Positions 32,607-41,878 are shown, numbered from the stretch's first letter. The stretch is DNA of 64,000 bases from Bradyrhizobium sp. (GCF_016219575.1 NZ_JACRMG010000009.1:558001-622000), one strand, 5' to 3'. The notes: generated by a model from the letters alone, not told the origin. Numbers and translations: made by a program.

Positions 32607-33470
32607 TTACGTCGTTTCAGCATGCTGTCGCTCGAATTGCCAAATTCGTTCGAAGCCCATCAACCGACAGAACTCGTCAAAGGCGTACATGTCGCCCGCC
32701 CACGATCTGCTGGAGCCCTTGGATCGAATCTCCTCGTAGATCGAACGCAGGGCTGCACCGGCCGCCAGAAGACCGGACGTCGGGAAAATCGCTATCTTGA
32801 ACCCAAGATCCTCAAGTTCATTCTTGTCCAGAACCGGCGTGCGCCCGCCCTCGACCATGTTGGCGACGAGCGGCACATCGAACGTCCGCCCGATCCTGGC
32901 CATCTCCTCTTCGCTCTCCGGCGATTCGATGAAGAGAATGTCTGCGCCAGCCTTCAAGAAAGCCTCGCCGCGGCGCAGCGCTTCATCAAGTCCGAGCGAG
33001 GTGCGAGCATCCGTGCGGGCGATGACGAGGAAATCCCGGGAGGAACGAGCCTGCGTCGCGACCTTGATGCGGTTTACTGCATCTGCAAGCCGGACCACGC
33101 GCCGGCCCGGCGTGTGGCCGCATTTCTTGGGGAATTCCTGATCCTCGATCTGAATTGCCTGCGCGCCCGCGGCTTCATAGCCGCGCACCGTGAAATCCAC
33201 GTTCAGCAGCCCGCCATAGCCAGTGTCGCCGTCCGCGATCAGCGCGGTTTTCGTTCCCGTGGCGATCTGATGCACGCGACCGACCATTTCCGTGTAGCTG
33301 GCGAGGCCAGCATCCGGCAGGCCGAGATGGGAAGCCACCACGCCAAAGCCGGTCATGTAAAGCGCGTCGAAGCCCATGCCGTCGGCGATGCGCGCTGAAA
33401 TCATGTCGAACACACCGGGCGCTGAAATCAGACCGGGTTGCTTGATACGGGCGGACAGCATTTTGTTCAC
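32607..33470 (-). CDS. Isocitrate lyase / PEP mutase superfamily enzyme
   Basis: 287 aa. GTG start preferred because GGGG lies eight bases upstream, while the ATG three codons later (33461) is too far. Catalytic loop KKCGHTPGRRVV with C117 is the ICL-superfamily signature; metal ligands lie in ADGDTGYGG (80-88) and IEDQEFP (109-115). Closest in pattern to 2-methylisocitrate lyase, carboxyvinyl-carboxyphosphonate phosphorylmutase and oxaloacetate decarboxylase-like enzymes, with no clear choice among them. It lies 75 bp after a Bug-type binding protein, suggesting an organic-acid uptake/breakdown pair. Confidence 0.88.
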   Translation of the reverse strand: MNKMLSARIKQPGLISAPGVFDMISARIADGMGFDALYMTGFGVVASHLGLPDAGLASYTEMVGRVHQIATGTKTALIADGDTGYGGLLNVDFTVRGYEAAGAQAIQIEDQEFPKKCGHTPGRRVVRLADAVNRIKVATQARSSRDFLVIARTDARTSLGLDEALRRGEAFLKAGADILFIESPESEEEMARIGRTFDVPLVANMVEGGRTPVLDKNELEDLGFKIAIFPTSGLLAAGAALRSIYEEIRSKGSSRSWAGDMYAFDEFCRLMGFERIWQFERQHAETT

Positions 33471-33545
33471 GTCTTTTTCCCCTCCGCTCGCCCAGGCCGG
33501 AAGCGTCAGGCGTAGCGCTTGCAAGAAACCAATATTGGAACGAAG

Positions 33546-34535
33546 TCAGTCCAGCTTGATGCCGGCGGATTTGATCAGTTCCGGCCAGCGCTTCTGCTCG
33601 ACCTTGAGCAGGTCGTCGAACTGCTTGGCCGAGCCGCCCACGACCGCGGCTGCCTGGGACTGGGAAATGGCTGCGCTCACTGCGGGCACTTCAAGCACCT
33701 TGTTGAAGATGGTGTTGATGCGACTGACCAGCGCGGGATCCATCCCGGCGGGCGCCACGATGCCATGCCACAGATCGATCGAGAACCCGGGAATTGATTG
33801 AGTGGCAGGCGGCGTATCCGCAAGCTCGGGAATCTGCTTGGCGGGAAAACCGGCCACTGCGCGCACCTTGCCTTCCTTGATAAAGGGCATGCTTGTGGAG
33901 ACCGTGACCGCTGCAACGTCTGTGTCGCCGCGCAGCAGGGATGTCGTCATTTCTGCGCCAGAGCGATAGGGGACGTTGACCATCTCAACCCCCGCGCGGC
34001 TGTTGAGATAGGCCATGAACAAATGGGTCCAATTGCCGATACCCGCAGAGGCATAATTGAATTTGCCGGGCTGCTGCTTCGCTGCAGCAATCAAATCTCC
34101 AAGCGTCTTGTAGGGGAGCGTCGGCCGCATCAATACGACGGTTGGCAGGTTGGCGACATGGATGATCGGCGTAAAGGCCCTCTCGGGGTCGTACGACAGC
34201 TTTGACTGCAAGGCGTGAGCGGCGGCATTGGCCCCGATCTCGGCGAGCAAGAGCACGTAACCGTCAGGCTTTTCCAACGCGACTTGCGCTGCGGCAAGCG
34301 TGCCTCCGGCACCCGGCCGGTTCTCGACCACGAGCGGCTGGCCATTGGCAAATTGCTGAAAGCCGTTCGACAAGTTGCGCGCCAGCGTATCGGCAGCTCC
34401 GCCGGCGCCGACGGGAACGATCAGCTTTACGGGGCGGTCCGGCCATTTTGCTGCCGGCTGCGCAAAGCCTGGCGTTGTGATGACCAGGAGCGCGATCGCG
34501 ATCAGAAATTGGAGTGAGCGAACAATCATCGGCAT
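33546..34535 (-). CDS. Bug-family (TctC) tripartite tricarboxylate transporter binding protein
   Basis: 329 aa. Signal peptide 1-25 (FLIAIALLVITTPGFAQ), then KWPDRPVKLIVPVGAGGAADTLAR, the start of the two-lobed Bug fold, and the GKFNYASAGIGNWTH and VPYRSGAEMTTSLLRGDTD blocks. Periplasmic receptor for a carboxylate. The TctAB membrane genes are not adjacent, common for Bug proteins. In one transcription unit with the isocitrate-lyase-like gene downstream, which may degrade what it helps import. Confidence 0.9.
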   Translation of the reverse strand: MPMIVRSLQFLIAIALLVITTPGFAQPAAKWPDRPVKLIVPVGAGGAADTLARNLSNGFQQFANGQPLVVENRPGAGGTLAAAQVALEKPDGYVLLLAEIGANAAAHALQSKLSYDPERAFTPIIHVANLPTVVLMRPTLPYKTLGDLIAAAKQQPGKFNYASAGIGNWTHLFMAYLNSRAGVEMVNVPYRSGAEMTTSLLRGDTDVAAVTVSTSMPFIKEGKVRAVAGFPAKQIPELADTPPATQSIPGFSIDLWHGIVAPAGMDPALVSRINTIFNKVLEVPAVSAAISQSQAAAVVGGSAKQFDDLLKVEQKRWPELIKSAGIKLD

Positions 34536-34694
34536 CGCAGCAACCCTGTTTCAGGCCATGTGGTTGGAACCAATCTAGAAGACTTCAGCAGGAAGGCACA
34601 AGATGCTGCGATTGCGCGCATTGGTGAATTCGAGGCCCGAGGAGACACCATGCGCGCCGATGCTGCGCGACCCGAATGATGAATGCATGCCCCC

Positions 34695-34732
34695 CGATGG
34701 CGATGGCCTGCTCATGCCGGCCATCGCCATCG
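34695..34732. promoter_or_regulatory. Strong inverted repeat, probable transcript end
   Basis: CGATGGCGATGGCC and its exact complement GGCCATCGCCATCG (34719-34732) flank a 10-base loop. It lies ten bases after the stop of the 98-aa gene on the minus strand. No T-tract follows, so it may be an mRNA 3' stabiliser. Confidence 0.5.
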
Positions 34733-34741
34733 CACGCACGA

Positions 34742-35038
34742 TCAGTTGTGCTTCTTCACCCAGATGCGCGCGCTCTGGACGGTTTGCGCCGCGTGGATGC
34801 GAGCCCGCTCGATCGGCCCGACGTGGCCGTCGGCCTTGGCCTGGTTTTCCAGGTTCTGCACGCGGGCCTGTCCCTGCTGCAGCCTCTGGTACTCGTTGAA
34901 GGTCAGTTCGCCCGACACCGCGCCGTTGTAGATGCGGTGCGCCTGCGCATTCTGCCGCGCATTGATCAGGGGCGTTCCGGCGAAGCTGGATGCCGAGGTG
35001 ACGGCAAGCACCAGCGAAGCGAGAAGTACGGTCTTCAT
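34742..35038 (-). CDS. Small exported hypothetical protein, 98 aa
   Basis: Start MKTVLLASLVLAVTSASSFA has AGAGGGAG upstream. After the signal (mature at about GTPLINARQ) comes a helical segment with NAQAHRIYNGAVSGELTFNE, YQRLQQGQARVQNLENQAKA and a basic end. Repeated Gln/Arg/Ala helices recall small periplasmic proteins seen in rhizobia (DUF-like, ExxRLxxxQxxI pattern). No enzyme motif. Function unknown. Confidence 0.7.
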   Translation of the reverse strand: MKTVLLASLVLAVTSASSFAGTPLINARQNAQAHRIYNGAVSGELTFNEYQRLQQGQARVQNLENQAKADGHVGPIERARIHAAQTVQSARIWVKKHN

Positions 35039-35278
35039 GGCAAGTCTCCCTCTGCTCTGTCTTGCTGACGGCGACGACACCATTGTCGGCGTTCGATCAG
35101 CGAGTGTGTTCAGCATGAAGGAGAGGCACGCGGGAAACTGTGCGAGCGGTCACGATGGAACGCAAATCCGCGCGGAGTTACCAACGTTTAATGCAGATGA
35201 ATAATCTTGACAGTTTCGAAAGGGAGGAACCCGCGCCCGCCGCAATCGCTTCGGCGCGCGGCGAAGGCGCCTGCCTTG

Positions 35279-35578
35279 CTATCGCTTCTTCTTCTCGATC
35301 TTGGTGACGGTGTCGACGCCGCCGGACTGGGCGGCGGTGTAGCTGACCTGGTCGCCCGCATGCAGGCTGTCGAGCGAAACGCCCTGCACCTTGTATTGCT
35401 TCACGGTGCTGCCGCCGCCGGTTGTGCCAACGGTGCCGTTGCGGGGCTGCTGGATCGCGATCGTGCCGTTGATGCGGTCGATCTGCGTGATCATCCCCGT
35501 CTTGGCGTCCTGCGCCGGGGCCGCCGAACCGATCGAGGCGAGAACCGCTACGGCAAGCAGGGGCTTGATGATCTTCAT
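35279..35578 (-). CDS. Small periplasmic OB-fold-like protein (possible CusF-like fold)
   Basis: 99 aa. Signal peptide 1-22 (MKIIKPLLAVAVLASIGSAA), then a compact beta-rich domain: GMITQIDRINGTIAIQQ, then VKQYKVQGVSLDSLHAGDQV and VDTVTKIEKKK. The strand order and the LxAGDxV turn recall CusF/OB barrels that bind metals, but the Met and Trp metal ligands of CusF are missing, so copper binding is not supported. Role unknown. Confidence 0.65.
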   Translation of the reverse strand: MKIIKPLLAVAVLASIGSAAPAQDAKTGMITQIDRINGTIAIQQPRNGTVGTTGGGSTVKQYKVQGVSLDSLHAGDQVSYTAAQSGGVDTVTKIEKKKR

Positions 35579-35642
35579 GGCGACCTCCCGGGCTGGGCGA
35601 GTCGAGGATAACACAAAACGGCGATATGGGTTCCCTGTTTCC

Positions 35643-36905
35643 TCAGCGCGGCGGGTCGGGGTGCCAGCCAAGCACGGCCAGCATCACGAAGAAGCCGGCG
35701 ACATAGCCAATGACGACGGGCCAGCCGTGGCGGACCCAGCTGCCGACCGATTTGGCTTCGGGGTACATGTTCGCGAGGGCGACGCCGGCGGACGAGCCGA
35801 ACCAGATCATCGAGCCGCCGAACCCGACGGCATAGGCGAGGTAGCCCCAGTCGTAGCCGCCTTGCTTCAGCGCCAGCGCGGTCAGCGGGATATTGTCGAA
35901 CACGGCGGAGACGAAGCCGAGGCCGAGGGCGGTTTGCCAGGAGGCTGCGGGCAGCTTTTCCACCGGCATCATCGAGGCAGCCGTCACCAGCGCGAGCAGG
36001 AAGACCGTGCCCTTGAAGGTCTCCGGCATGATCTTCCAGTCCGGCCGGCGCATGCCGGCGGTCGCGAGGATGACCACCCAGACGGCGAGACCGAGCACGG
36101 GGAGCTTGTCGAGCAGGAACGGGAATTTCAGATTGGCCGTGATGTTCGCCGCGAGCGCGGCGATCAGCATGGCCGCGACGATCAGCACGCGCGTCCAGTC
36201 GATCCGCAGTCCCGAGGGCGGATTCTTCACGATGGGGGAGTATTTCTGCTGCTGCATCGAGGCCGGCACCGCGAAGATCAGCATCGCCACGACGGCAGCG
36301 ACATAGGCCTCGACCACGCTCAGCGGGCTGACGCCGTCGATCCACATCATGGTCGTCGTGGTGTCGCCGACGACGCTGCCGGAACCGCCGGCATTCGATG
36401 CGGCGACGATGGCGGCGAGATAGCCGATATGGACCTTGCCGCGGAATACATGCCGCGCAACCGTGCCGCCGATCAGCGCGGCTGCGATATTGTCGAGGAA
36501 GCTCGAGAGCACGAAGACGAGGACGAGAAGCACGAGGCCGCCCTTCCAGTCATCCGGCAGCAGTTGCGGCATCTCGTCCGGGATCCGGCTTTCCTCGAAA
36601 TGGCGCGAGAGGATGGCAAAGCCCATCAGCAGCAGGAACAGGTTCGCCAGGATGACCCACTCGTGCTCGAGATGCACGAGGAGGCCGCCGAAGCCAGGCC
36701 CGGATTTGAAGCCCGTGAAGCCGAGCTTGTAGGCGATGATCGCAACCAGCCCGACGAGTGCGACCGCCAGGGTGTGACGGTGGAAAACGGCGACGCCGAG
36801 CAGGGTCAGGCCGAACAGGATGAAGTCGACCGGAATTCCAAAGACAATCAAGGTAACCTCGGCGTGTGCAGTGGCGGGAGAGGCGACTTCAAGCCACTCT
36901 CGCAA
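35643..36905 (-). CDS. NhaD-like / ion transporter superfamily sodium-proton antiporter
   Basis: 420 aa, about twelve membrane helices. Motifs are FVLSSFLDNIAAALIGGTVA in one half and AVFDNIPLTALALK in the other, the paired FxDN signature of the ion-transporter (IT) superfamily, plus SNAGGSGSVVGDTTTTMMW, near-identical to NhaD. Likely exchanges Na+ (or Li+) for H+ across the inner membrane; an SLC13-like anion role is less likely. It may be the last gene of the unit with the esterase and SDR genes upstream (71 bp gap). Confidence 0.82.
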   Translation of the reverse strand: MREWLEVASPATAHAEVTLIVFGIPVDFILFGLTLLGVAVFHRHTLAVALVGLVAIIAYKLGFTGFKSGPGFGGLLVHLEHEWVILANLFLLLMGFAILSRHFEESRIPDEMPQLLPDDWKGGLVLLVLVFVLSSFLDNIAAALIGGTVARHVFRGKVHIGYLAAIVAASNAGGSGSVVGDTTTTMMWIDGVSPLSVVEAYVAAVVAMLIFAVPASMQQQKYSPIVKNPPSGLRIDWTRVLIVAAMLIAALAANITANLKFPFLLDKLPVLGLAVWVVILATAGMRRPDWKIMPETFKGTVFLLALVTAASMMPVEKLPAASWQTALGLGFVSAVFDNIPLTALALKQGGYDWGYLAYAVGFGGSMIWFGSSAGVALANMYPEAKSVGSWVRHGWPVVIGYVAGFFVMLAVLGWHPDPPR

Positions 36906-36976
36906 CTAGCCACGGCAGCTTCAACGCGGTCACATGCCGCAATCGGTTCGACCTTGTGCCATCAGCCCTGCCGCCA

Positions 36977-37915
36977 TCAGCCCTGCGCCTTCAGCCAGGC
37001 GCTGATCTCGGTGGCGGCGATATTGGCCTGGTTGAGCAGCTTGCCCATGGTGAAGAAGCCGTGGAACTGGCCCGGGAAGAAACGGTAGGTCACGACCACG
37101 CCGGCCTGCTTCAGCCGGTCGGCGTATTCGTTGCCCTCGTCGCGCAGCGGATCGGCGCCTGCAACCAGCACATAGGCGGGCGGCAGTCCGGCGAGCGTCG
37201 CACGCGCGGGCGAGGCGCGCCAGTCGTTGCGGTCGGCATCGCCCATGTAATGGTCGATGAACCATTTGATCACGGAATGCGTCAGCAGCAGGCTCGTCTC
37301 GGGCTCGCTGTGCGAGGGATGGTTCATGGCGAAATCGGTGGCGGGATAGATCAGCAGCTGTCCCGCCAGCGCCGGCCCCGTTTCCCGCGCGGCAAGCGCG
37401 GTGACCGCGGCGAGGTTGCCGCCGGCGCTGTCGCCGCCGACGAAAATCCGCGCCGCATCGACGCCCAGCTCCTTTGCGTGTGCGGCGACCCATTTCGTCG
37501 CGGCGATGGCGTCTTCGGGCGCGGCCGGAAATCTATGCTCCGGCGCAAGGCGATAATCGACGGAGATAACGATCAGTTCGCCCTCATAAGCGAGCTGGCG
37601 GCACGCCACATCGTGGGAGTCGAGATCGCCGATCACAAAGCCGCCGCCGTGGAAGAATACGAGGCAAGGCGCGAGGCCCGACGTGTTGCGCAGCCGCTTC
37701 GGCGTGTAGATGCGTGCGGGAATCGAGCCGTGCGGGGCAGGGATCGAGAGCGGCTTTACCGATTCCAGTTCCGGCGGCTCGGGATTGGTGGCAAAGCGCG
37801 CGGCGAGATACATCTCGCGGGCCTGCGCCGGCGTCCCGCTCTCGTAGGGCGGGCGGTTCGCCTCCAGGAAGGCGTTATAGACGGCTGCGGCATCGGGATC
37901 GAGAACGACGGGCAT
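36977..37915 (-). CDS. Alpha/beta hydrolase, hormone-sensitive-lipase family esterase
   Basis: 312 aa. Oxyanion motif HGGG (89-92), nucleophile S163 in GGDSAGGN, acid in AGADPLRDEG, and His in FPGQFHGFFTM complete the HSL-type triad. N-terminal cap helix begins MPVVLDPDAAAVYNAFLEAN. No signal, so cytoplasmic. Likely a short-chain carboxylesterase. It overlaps in context with an SDR 38 bp upstream, so substrates may be degraded by both. Confidence 0.92.
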   Translation of the reverse strand: MPVVLDPDAAAVYNAFLEANRPPYESGTPAQAREMYLAARFATNPEPPELESVKPLSIPAPHGSIPARIYTPKRLRNTSGLAPCLVFFHGGGFVIGDLDSHDVACRQLAYEGELIVISVDYRLAPEHRFPAAPEDAIAATKWVAAHAKELGVDAARIFVGGDSAGGNLAAVTALAARETGPALAGQLLIYPATDFAMNHPSHSEPETSLLLTHSVIKWFIDHYMGDADRNDWRASPARATLAGLPPAYVLVAGADPLRDEGNEYADRLKQAGVVVTYRFFPGQFHGFFTMGKLLNQANIAATEISAWLKAQG

Positions 37916-37953
37916 GAATATCCTGCTGCGTTGAGGTTCTGCGGTTCCTTGTG

Positions 37954-38733
37954 TCAGGCCGCGGTGCGGCCGCCATCCACGGTGTAATGCGAGCCGGAAA
38001 CGTAGCTTGCGTCGTCGGAAGCGAGGAAGGCGACGATGGCGGCAACCTCGGAAGCCTGGCCGAGACGGCGCGCCGGAATCCGTTCGACGATCTTGTCCTG
38101 CGGCGGCGGCTCGTTACCGCCGGCGCGGCCCTGCAGGATGGTGGACAGCATCCGGCTGTCGATCAGGCCGGGGCAAACGCAATTGACGCGGACGCCGGTG
38201 CCGGTGCATTCCCACGCTGCGCTCTTGGTGAGCCCGATCACGGCATGCTTGCTGGCGCTGTAGACGGCGATCTGCGGCGAGCCCATCAGGCCTGCGATCG
38301 AGGCGGTGTTGATGATGCTGCCCTTCTTGTTCTTCAGCATGGTCGGCAGCACGTGCTTCATGCCGAGGAACACGCCGACGACGTTGACGTCGAGCACCCT
38401 GCGAAAGCTCTCCAGCGGATAGTCGGTGATCGGGCGGACCTCGCCCTCGATGCCGGCATTGTTGAAGAAGATGTCGATGGTGCCGAACTTGTCGAGCGCG
38501 GCGTGGACGTATTCGGCGACTTCCTCCTCCCGCGTGACGTCGGCCGTGACCAGCAGCGGATCGGCAGAGGCGGGCAGATCCTTGATCGCGGCCTTCAGCT
38601 CGGCCTTCCTGCGGTCCACCGCGACGATGCTGGCGCCGCGCCCGGCGAGCAGCCGCATGGTGGCGCTGCCGATGACGCCGGCCGCGCCGGTAACGACGGC
38701 GACCTTGCCGTCCAGTCGGATACGATCAGCCAT
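37954..38733 (-). CDS. Short-chain dehydrogenase/reductase
   Basis: 259 aa. Start MADRIRLDGKVAVVTG with CAAGGGGAAA upstream. Cofactor site TGAAGVIG (15-22), D40 after the second strand (favouring NAD), NNAG (91-94), catalytic S145, Y158 and K162 (YSASK), then VCPGLIDS and the C-terminal SGSHYTVDGG. A classical SDR oxidising a secondary alcohol or reducing the ketone; substrate unknown. First gene of the esterase/antiporter unit. Confidence 0.93.
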   Translation of the reverse strand: MADRIRLDGKVAVVTGAAGVIGSATMRLLAGRGASIVAVDRRKAELKAAIKDLPASADPLLVTADVTREEEVAEYVHAALDKFGTIDIFFNNAGIEGEVRPITDYPLESFRRVLDVNVVGVFLGMKHVLPTMLKNKKGSIINTASIAGLMGSPQIAVYSASKHAVIGLTKSAAWECTGTGVRVNCVCPGLIDSRMLSTILQGRAGGNEPPPQDKIVERIPARRLGQASEVAAIVAFLASDDASYVSGSHYTVDGGRTAA

Positions 38734-38991
38734 TCTGGCGTTTCCCCTTGCTGTTCCGGTTGCCCCGGACTTTTCCGCGCGGCGGGACCGCACATTTTCG
38801 AGTGGAAAGACTATTCCATGCGAGGCAGGGGCTGGCTAGTGCCGCCGATTTGAAGTCCCTGCAGCGCAAGCGGCGGCACCGGTGCCGGGGAAACCGCCCT
38901 TTCCCCGCCGTATTCGGCGTGTTAACCGGAAGCCGCGCGAGCGGCTGATAAAGGTACACTGTCGCCCGATTCGCCCCTTTGAAGCCGCGAG

Positions 38992-39978
38992 ATGTTTCGG
39001 ACCATTGCCCTGACCGGTTTTGCGGCCCTGATAGCCGCCTCGACAATCGCGGTTGCGCCTCCGGCGCGCGCGCAGATTGGCAATATTTTCTCCGATCCGC
39101 CGCTGCGGCCGCCCGGCTCCATTCCGCGCGGACAGCAGCAACAGCAATTGCCCGACGACGACGAGCAGGTGCCGGAATTGCCGCGCGGCCGCCTTTTGCC
39201 GAGCCGACCGGCAGCGCCCGGGCAGGGTGTGCCGCCGCCCGGTGCCGTGCAGTCGCAGCCGCTGGCGCCGCCGCCGGGTACCACCGTGGTTCCGCAAGGC
39301 CAGCAGCCCGGCATCGCGGTACAGCCGCCGCAGCCGGGCGCGGCACCGCAACCCGGTGTCGCCAATGCGCCGGCCGGCGGACCGAACCCGTTGCCGGGAT
39401 TGCCGCCGGGCCAGCGCCAGCCCAAGGGCGTGCCGCAGATGCCGGCGAGCATCCAGCCTGGTGACGAGGTGGTAAGCGAGCCGCCCTCGACCAAGGTCAC
39501 CAACAAGAAGGCGACCTTCTCCGGCCTCGACAAGATCACCGGGCGCATCATCAATTTCGACGAGGATATCGGCGAGACCGTGCAGTTCGGCGCGCTGCGG
39601 GTGAAGACCAGTGTGTGCTACACGCGGCCATCCACCGAAGCCGCCAACACCAATGCGTTCGTCGAGGTCGACGAGATCACGCTGCAGGGCGAGGTGAAAC
39701 GGATTTTCTCCGGCTGGATGTATGCGGCAAGTCCCGGCCTGCACGGTGTCGAGCATTCCGTCTACGACATCTGGCTCACCGACTGTAAGGGGCCGGACCA
39801 GACCATCGTCAGCGCGCAGCCGGATCCGCCGAAGCCGCCGCCCCCGGCGCAGCAGAAGCGTCCGCCGCCGCAGAAGCAGGCCGCGCCCCGTCCGCTGCCG
39901 CCGCCGGGATATGGGCAACCGCCGCCACCGCCGCCGCCCCAGCAGCAGCCGGGCGGCCTGTTCGGCATCTTCCGCTAG
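38992..39978 (+). CDS. DUF2155-domain exported protein
   Basis: 328 aa. Signal peptide 1-28; residues 35-165 are Pro/Gln/Gly-rich; the DUF2155 domain spans about 173-266, with FSGLDKITGRIINFDEDIGE, TVQFGALRVKTSVCYTRP, FVEVDEITLQGEVKRIFSGWM and VYDIWLTDC (two conserved Cys). A second Pro/Gln tail follows, ending GLFGIF. The domain is restricted mainly to alphaproteobacteria and probably works in the periplasm; function unknown. In relatives the gene lies between NDUFA12 and aat. Confidence 0.92.
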   Translation: MFRTIALTGFAALIAASTIAVAPPARAQIGNIFSDPPLRPPGSIPRGQQQQQLPDDDEQVPELPRGRLLPSRPAAPGQGVPPPGAVQSQPLAPPPGTTVVPQGQQPGIAVQPPQPGAAPQPGVANAPAGGPNPLPGLPPGQRQPKGVPQMPASIQPGDEVVSEPPSTKVTNKKATFSGLDKITGRIINFDEDIGETVQFGALRVKTSVCYTRPSTEAANTNAFVEVDEITLQGEVKRIFSGWMYAASPGLHGVEHSVYDIWLTDCKGPDQTIVSAQPDPPKPPPPAQQKRPPPQKQAAPRPLPPPGYGQPPPPPPPQQQPGGLFGIFR

Positions 39979-40014
39979 GCAGTCGCCGCGGCCGTTCTCG
40001 TCGGGCGGTCCGGT

Positions 40015-40593
40015 CTAGTCGAACGAATCGCAAGACCCGCGACGGCTGCGCTGGAAACCGTCGGCTTCGAAATTGTAGACTTGGCAAAGCCGGGCATGGC
40101 GGACCTTTCCTTCTCCGGTCCTGTAAGTGACGAATATCGTGAACCAGAGCCGGATGTCGGACACCCGCTTGAGCTGGTCCAAATCCCCGTCACTCAGTGT
40201 TGGAAACTTCTGGCGGAAACACCACCAGACCGGCCCGGCCGCGACTTCGAACGGACTGGCAGCATCATCCTCCCCGCACGGGCGAAATCCACCTCTCACA
40301 TGGGGGCCGATTTGTGTGGGGATGGAGCTAGTCCATTCGAACCAGAAATGCGTATTTCCGGCGCGTTCCATCCAGATGGTCGATCCCGAGTAGTTGATGA
40401 GCAATACGCGGCCAGTGATGGGTGCGCCCGCCCGCAACGGGGCGTCCAGACTGACCCTCGACAGTTCGATGGCTTTCTGCTTGCGGTCGTCGCGGATGAC
40501 CTTCCAGACGGCATCGAACGTCGCAATGGCGCTGGCAAGCACGACGCCCCATACGATCAACGCCGCCCACCGCTGCTTGTCCCAGCGCCTCAA
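40015..40593 (-). CDS. Membrane-anchored hypothetical protein, 192 aa
   Basis: No ATG fits; a TTG at 40593, four bases after the aat stop with GGGA upstream, gives RRWDKQRWAALIVWGVVLAS, i.e. an N-terminal transmembrane helix followed by a charged stretch (VIRDDRKQKAIELSRVSLDA). A globular periplasmic part follows with INYSGSTIWMER, WFEWTSSIP, WWCFRQKFPT, WFTIFVTYRT and two Cys near the end. The tight spacing implies translational coupling to aat. Family not recognised. Confidence 0.6.
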   Translation of the reverse strand: MRRWDKQRWAALIVWGVVLASAIATFDAVWKVIRDDRKQKAIELSRVSLDAPLRAGAPITGRVLLINYSGSTIWMERAGNTHFWFEWTSSIPTQIGPHVRGGFRPCGEDDAASPFEVAAGPVWWCFRQKFPTLSDGDLDQLKRVSDIRLWFTIFVTYRTGEGKVRHARLCQVYNFEADGFQRSRRGSCDSFD

Positions 40594-40597
40594 GGCT

Positions 40598-41287
40598 TCA
40601 ATCCCGCATGTTTCTCGTCGCAACCAGCTCGAGCGCGCGCGCGCCGCTGATCGGCTCGGCCGGAGGCAGCCTCCGGAAATCCGCCGGTTCGCCGGCGATC
40701 GCGTGGTCGAGCAGCGTGCGATAGCGGCGGCGGGGGATTTCCACCGCGCCGAAGCTGCGCAAATGCTCCGTGACGTATTGCGTGTCAAGCAGCTCGAAGC
40801 CGCCCGCGATCAGCCGTGCCACCAGATGCACCAGCGCGACCTTCGAGGCGTCGCGCGCGCGATGAAACATGCTCTCGCCGAAGAAGGCCCGGCCGAGGCT
40901 GACGCCGTAGAGCCCGCCGGCGAGATCGCCGTCCTGCCAGACCTCGACGCTATGGCAATGGCCGAGCTCATGCAGGCCGAAATAGAGATCGCGGATGCGC
41001 TTGTTGATCCAGGTGTCGTCGCGGCCCGGCTGCGGTGCCGCGCAGCCGGCCATCACCGCCTTGAACGCGGTGTCGGCCGTCACGGTAAAGACGTCCGAGC
41101 GCACCGTGCGGGCAAGGCGCGAGGCGACGCGAAATCCGTCGAGCGGGATCACGCCGCGCATTTCCGGCTCGACCCAGAACAGGGTCGGGTCGTCGGCACT
41201 CTCGGCCATCGGGAAAATCCCGCAGGCGTAGGCGCGCAGCAGCACTTCGGGGGTGATTTCGGAGGAGGCGGAGTCGCGTGACGTCAT
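40598..41287 (-). CDS. aat: Leucyl/phenylalanyl-tRNA--protein transferase
   Basis: 229 aa. Adds Leu or Phe from tRNA to N-terminal Arg/Lys of proteins, marking them for ClpS-ClpAP. Family blocks: [81 protein letters not shown] and [20 protein letters not shown]. Normal length. In the alphaproteobacterial order DUF2155-aat; divergent from the GNAT gene with 50 bp between them. Confidence 0.97.
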   Translation of the reverse strand: MTSRDSASSEITPEVLLRAYACGIFPMAESADDPTLFWVEPEMRGVIPLDGFRVASRLARTVRSDVFTVTADTAFKAVMAGCAAPQPGRDDTWINKRIRDLYFGLHELGHCHSVEVWQDGDLAGGLYGVSLGRAFFGESMFHRARDASKVALVHLVARLIAGGFELLDTQYVTEHLRSFGAVEIPRRRYRTLLDHAIAGEPADFRRLPPAEPISGARALELVATRNMRD

Positions 41288-41337
41288 GGTCCGCGCAAGA
41301 TAGCAGGGCGCTGGCGGCCTGTGCTAGAGTTCCGCAC

Positions 41338-41793
41338 ATGCCATTGCTCATCCGCGTCCCCGACGTCGAGGAGCTGCCGGCGCTGTCGGAGCTTTGCATG
41401 CGATCGAAGGCGGTGTGGGGCTACGATGCGGCCTTCATGGAGGCATGCCGGGGCGAGCTGTCGCTCCATCCGCGTGACCTCGCATCCTCGCGGATCGCGA
41501 TTGCCGCGCGCGGCGGCAACGTCCTCGGCGTCGCCCAGGTCAGGATGGCCGGCGACGAGGCCGATCTGGTGAAATTGTTCGTGGAGCCGGCCGCGATGCG
41601 CAGCGGCGTGGGCCAGGCGCTGTTCGCCTGGGCGGTGGATGCGGCGCGCGCATCGGGGGCTGCGCGAATGACCATCGAGGCCGATCCGGACGCGGCGCCG
41701 TTCTATCGCCGCCTCGGTGCGCGCGACGCCGGCCTCGTGCCCTCGGGCTCGATTGCCGGGCGCATGCTGCCGAAGCTGGTGCTGGCGCTCTAG
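41338..41793 (+). CDS. GNAT-family N-acetyltransferase
   Basis: 151 aa. Start MPLLIRVPDVEELPALSELC. Acetyl-CoA-binding loop VKLFVEPAAMRSGVGQALFAW (R/Q-x-x-G-x-G/A pattern) and the late strand PFYRRLGARDAG, with SGSIAGRMLPKLVLAL at the end. Acceptor unknown; small-molecule or protein amino group. The TAG stop lies in a family A repeat. It is divergent from aat. Confidence 0.88.
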   Translation: MPLLIRVPDVEELPALSELCMRSKAVWGYDAAFMEACRGELSLHPRDLASSRIAIAARGGNVLGVAQVRMAGDEADLVKLFVEPAAMRSGVGQALFAWAVDAARASGAARMTIEADPDAAPFYRRLGARDAGLVPSGSIAGRMLPKLVLAL

Positions 41794-41878
41794 ATTCTTC
41801 ATTTGACGCGTTTTCTTCACGCGAACCGGTACCCGCCCACATCAAGTGCGGGGCAGCCTTCGCTGGAAAACGCTTTGG
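41791..41878. repeat. Dispersed palindromic repeat, family A, inverted copy
   Basis: TAGATTCTTCATTTGACGCG and TTTTCTTCACGCGAACCGGT are the complement of the first half of the 3626-3731 repeat; the far end (CTGGAAAACGCTTTGG) also matches. A roughly 20-base insertion (ATCAAGTGCGGGGCAG) lies between. The first three bases are the stop codon of the GNAT gene. Confidence 0.75.

Noticed and set aside
35391..37088. 565-codon plus-strand frame opposite the antiporter
   Set aside because: Charged His/Asp/Glu-rich shadow of a membrane-protein gene; no motif.
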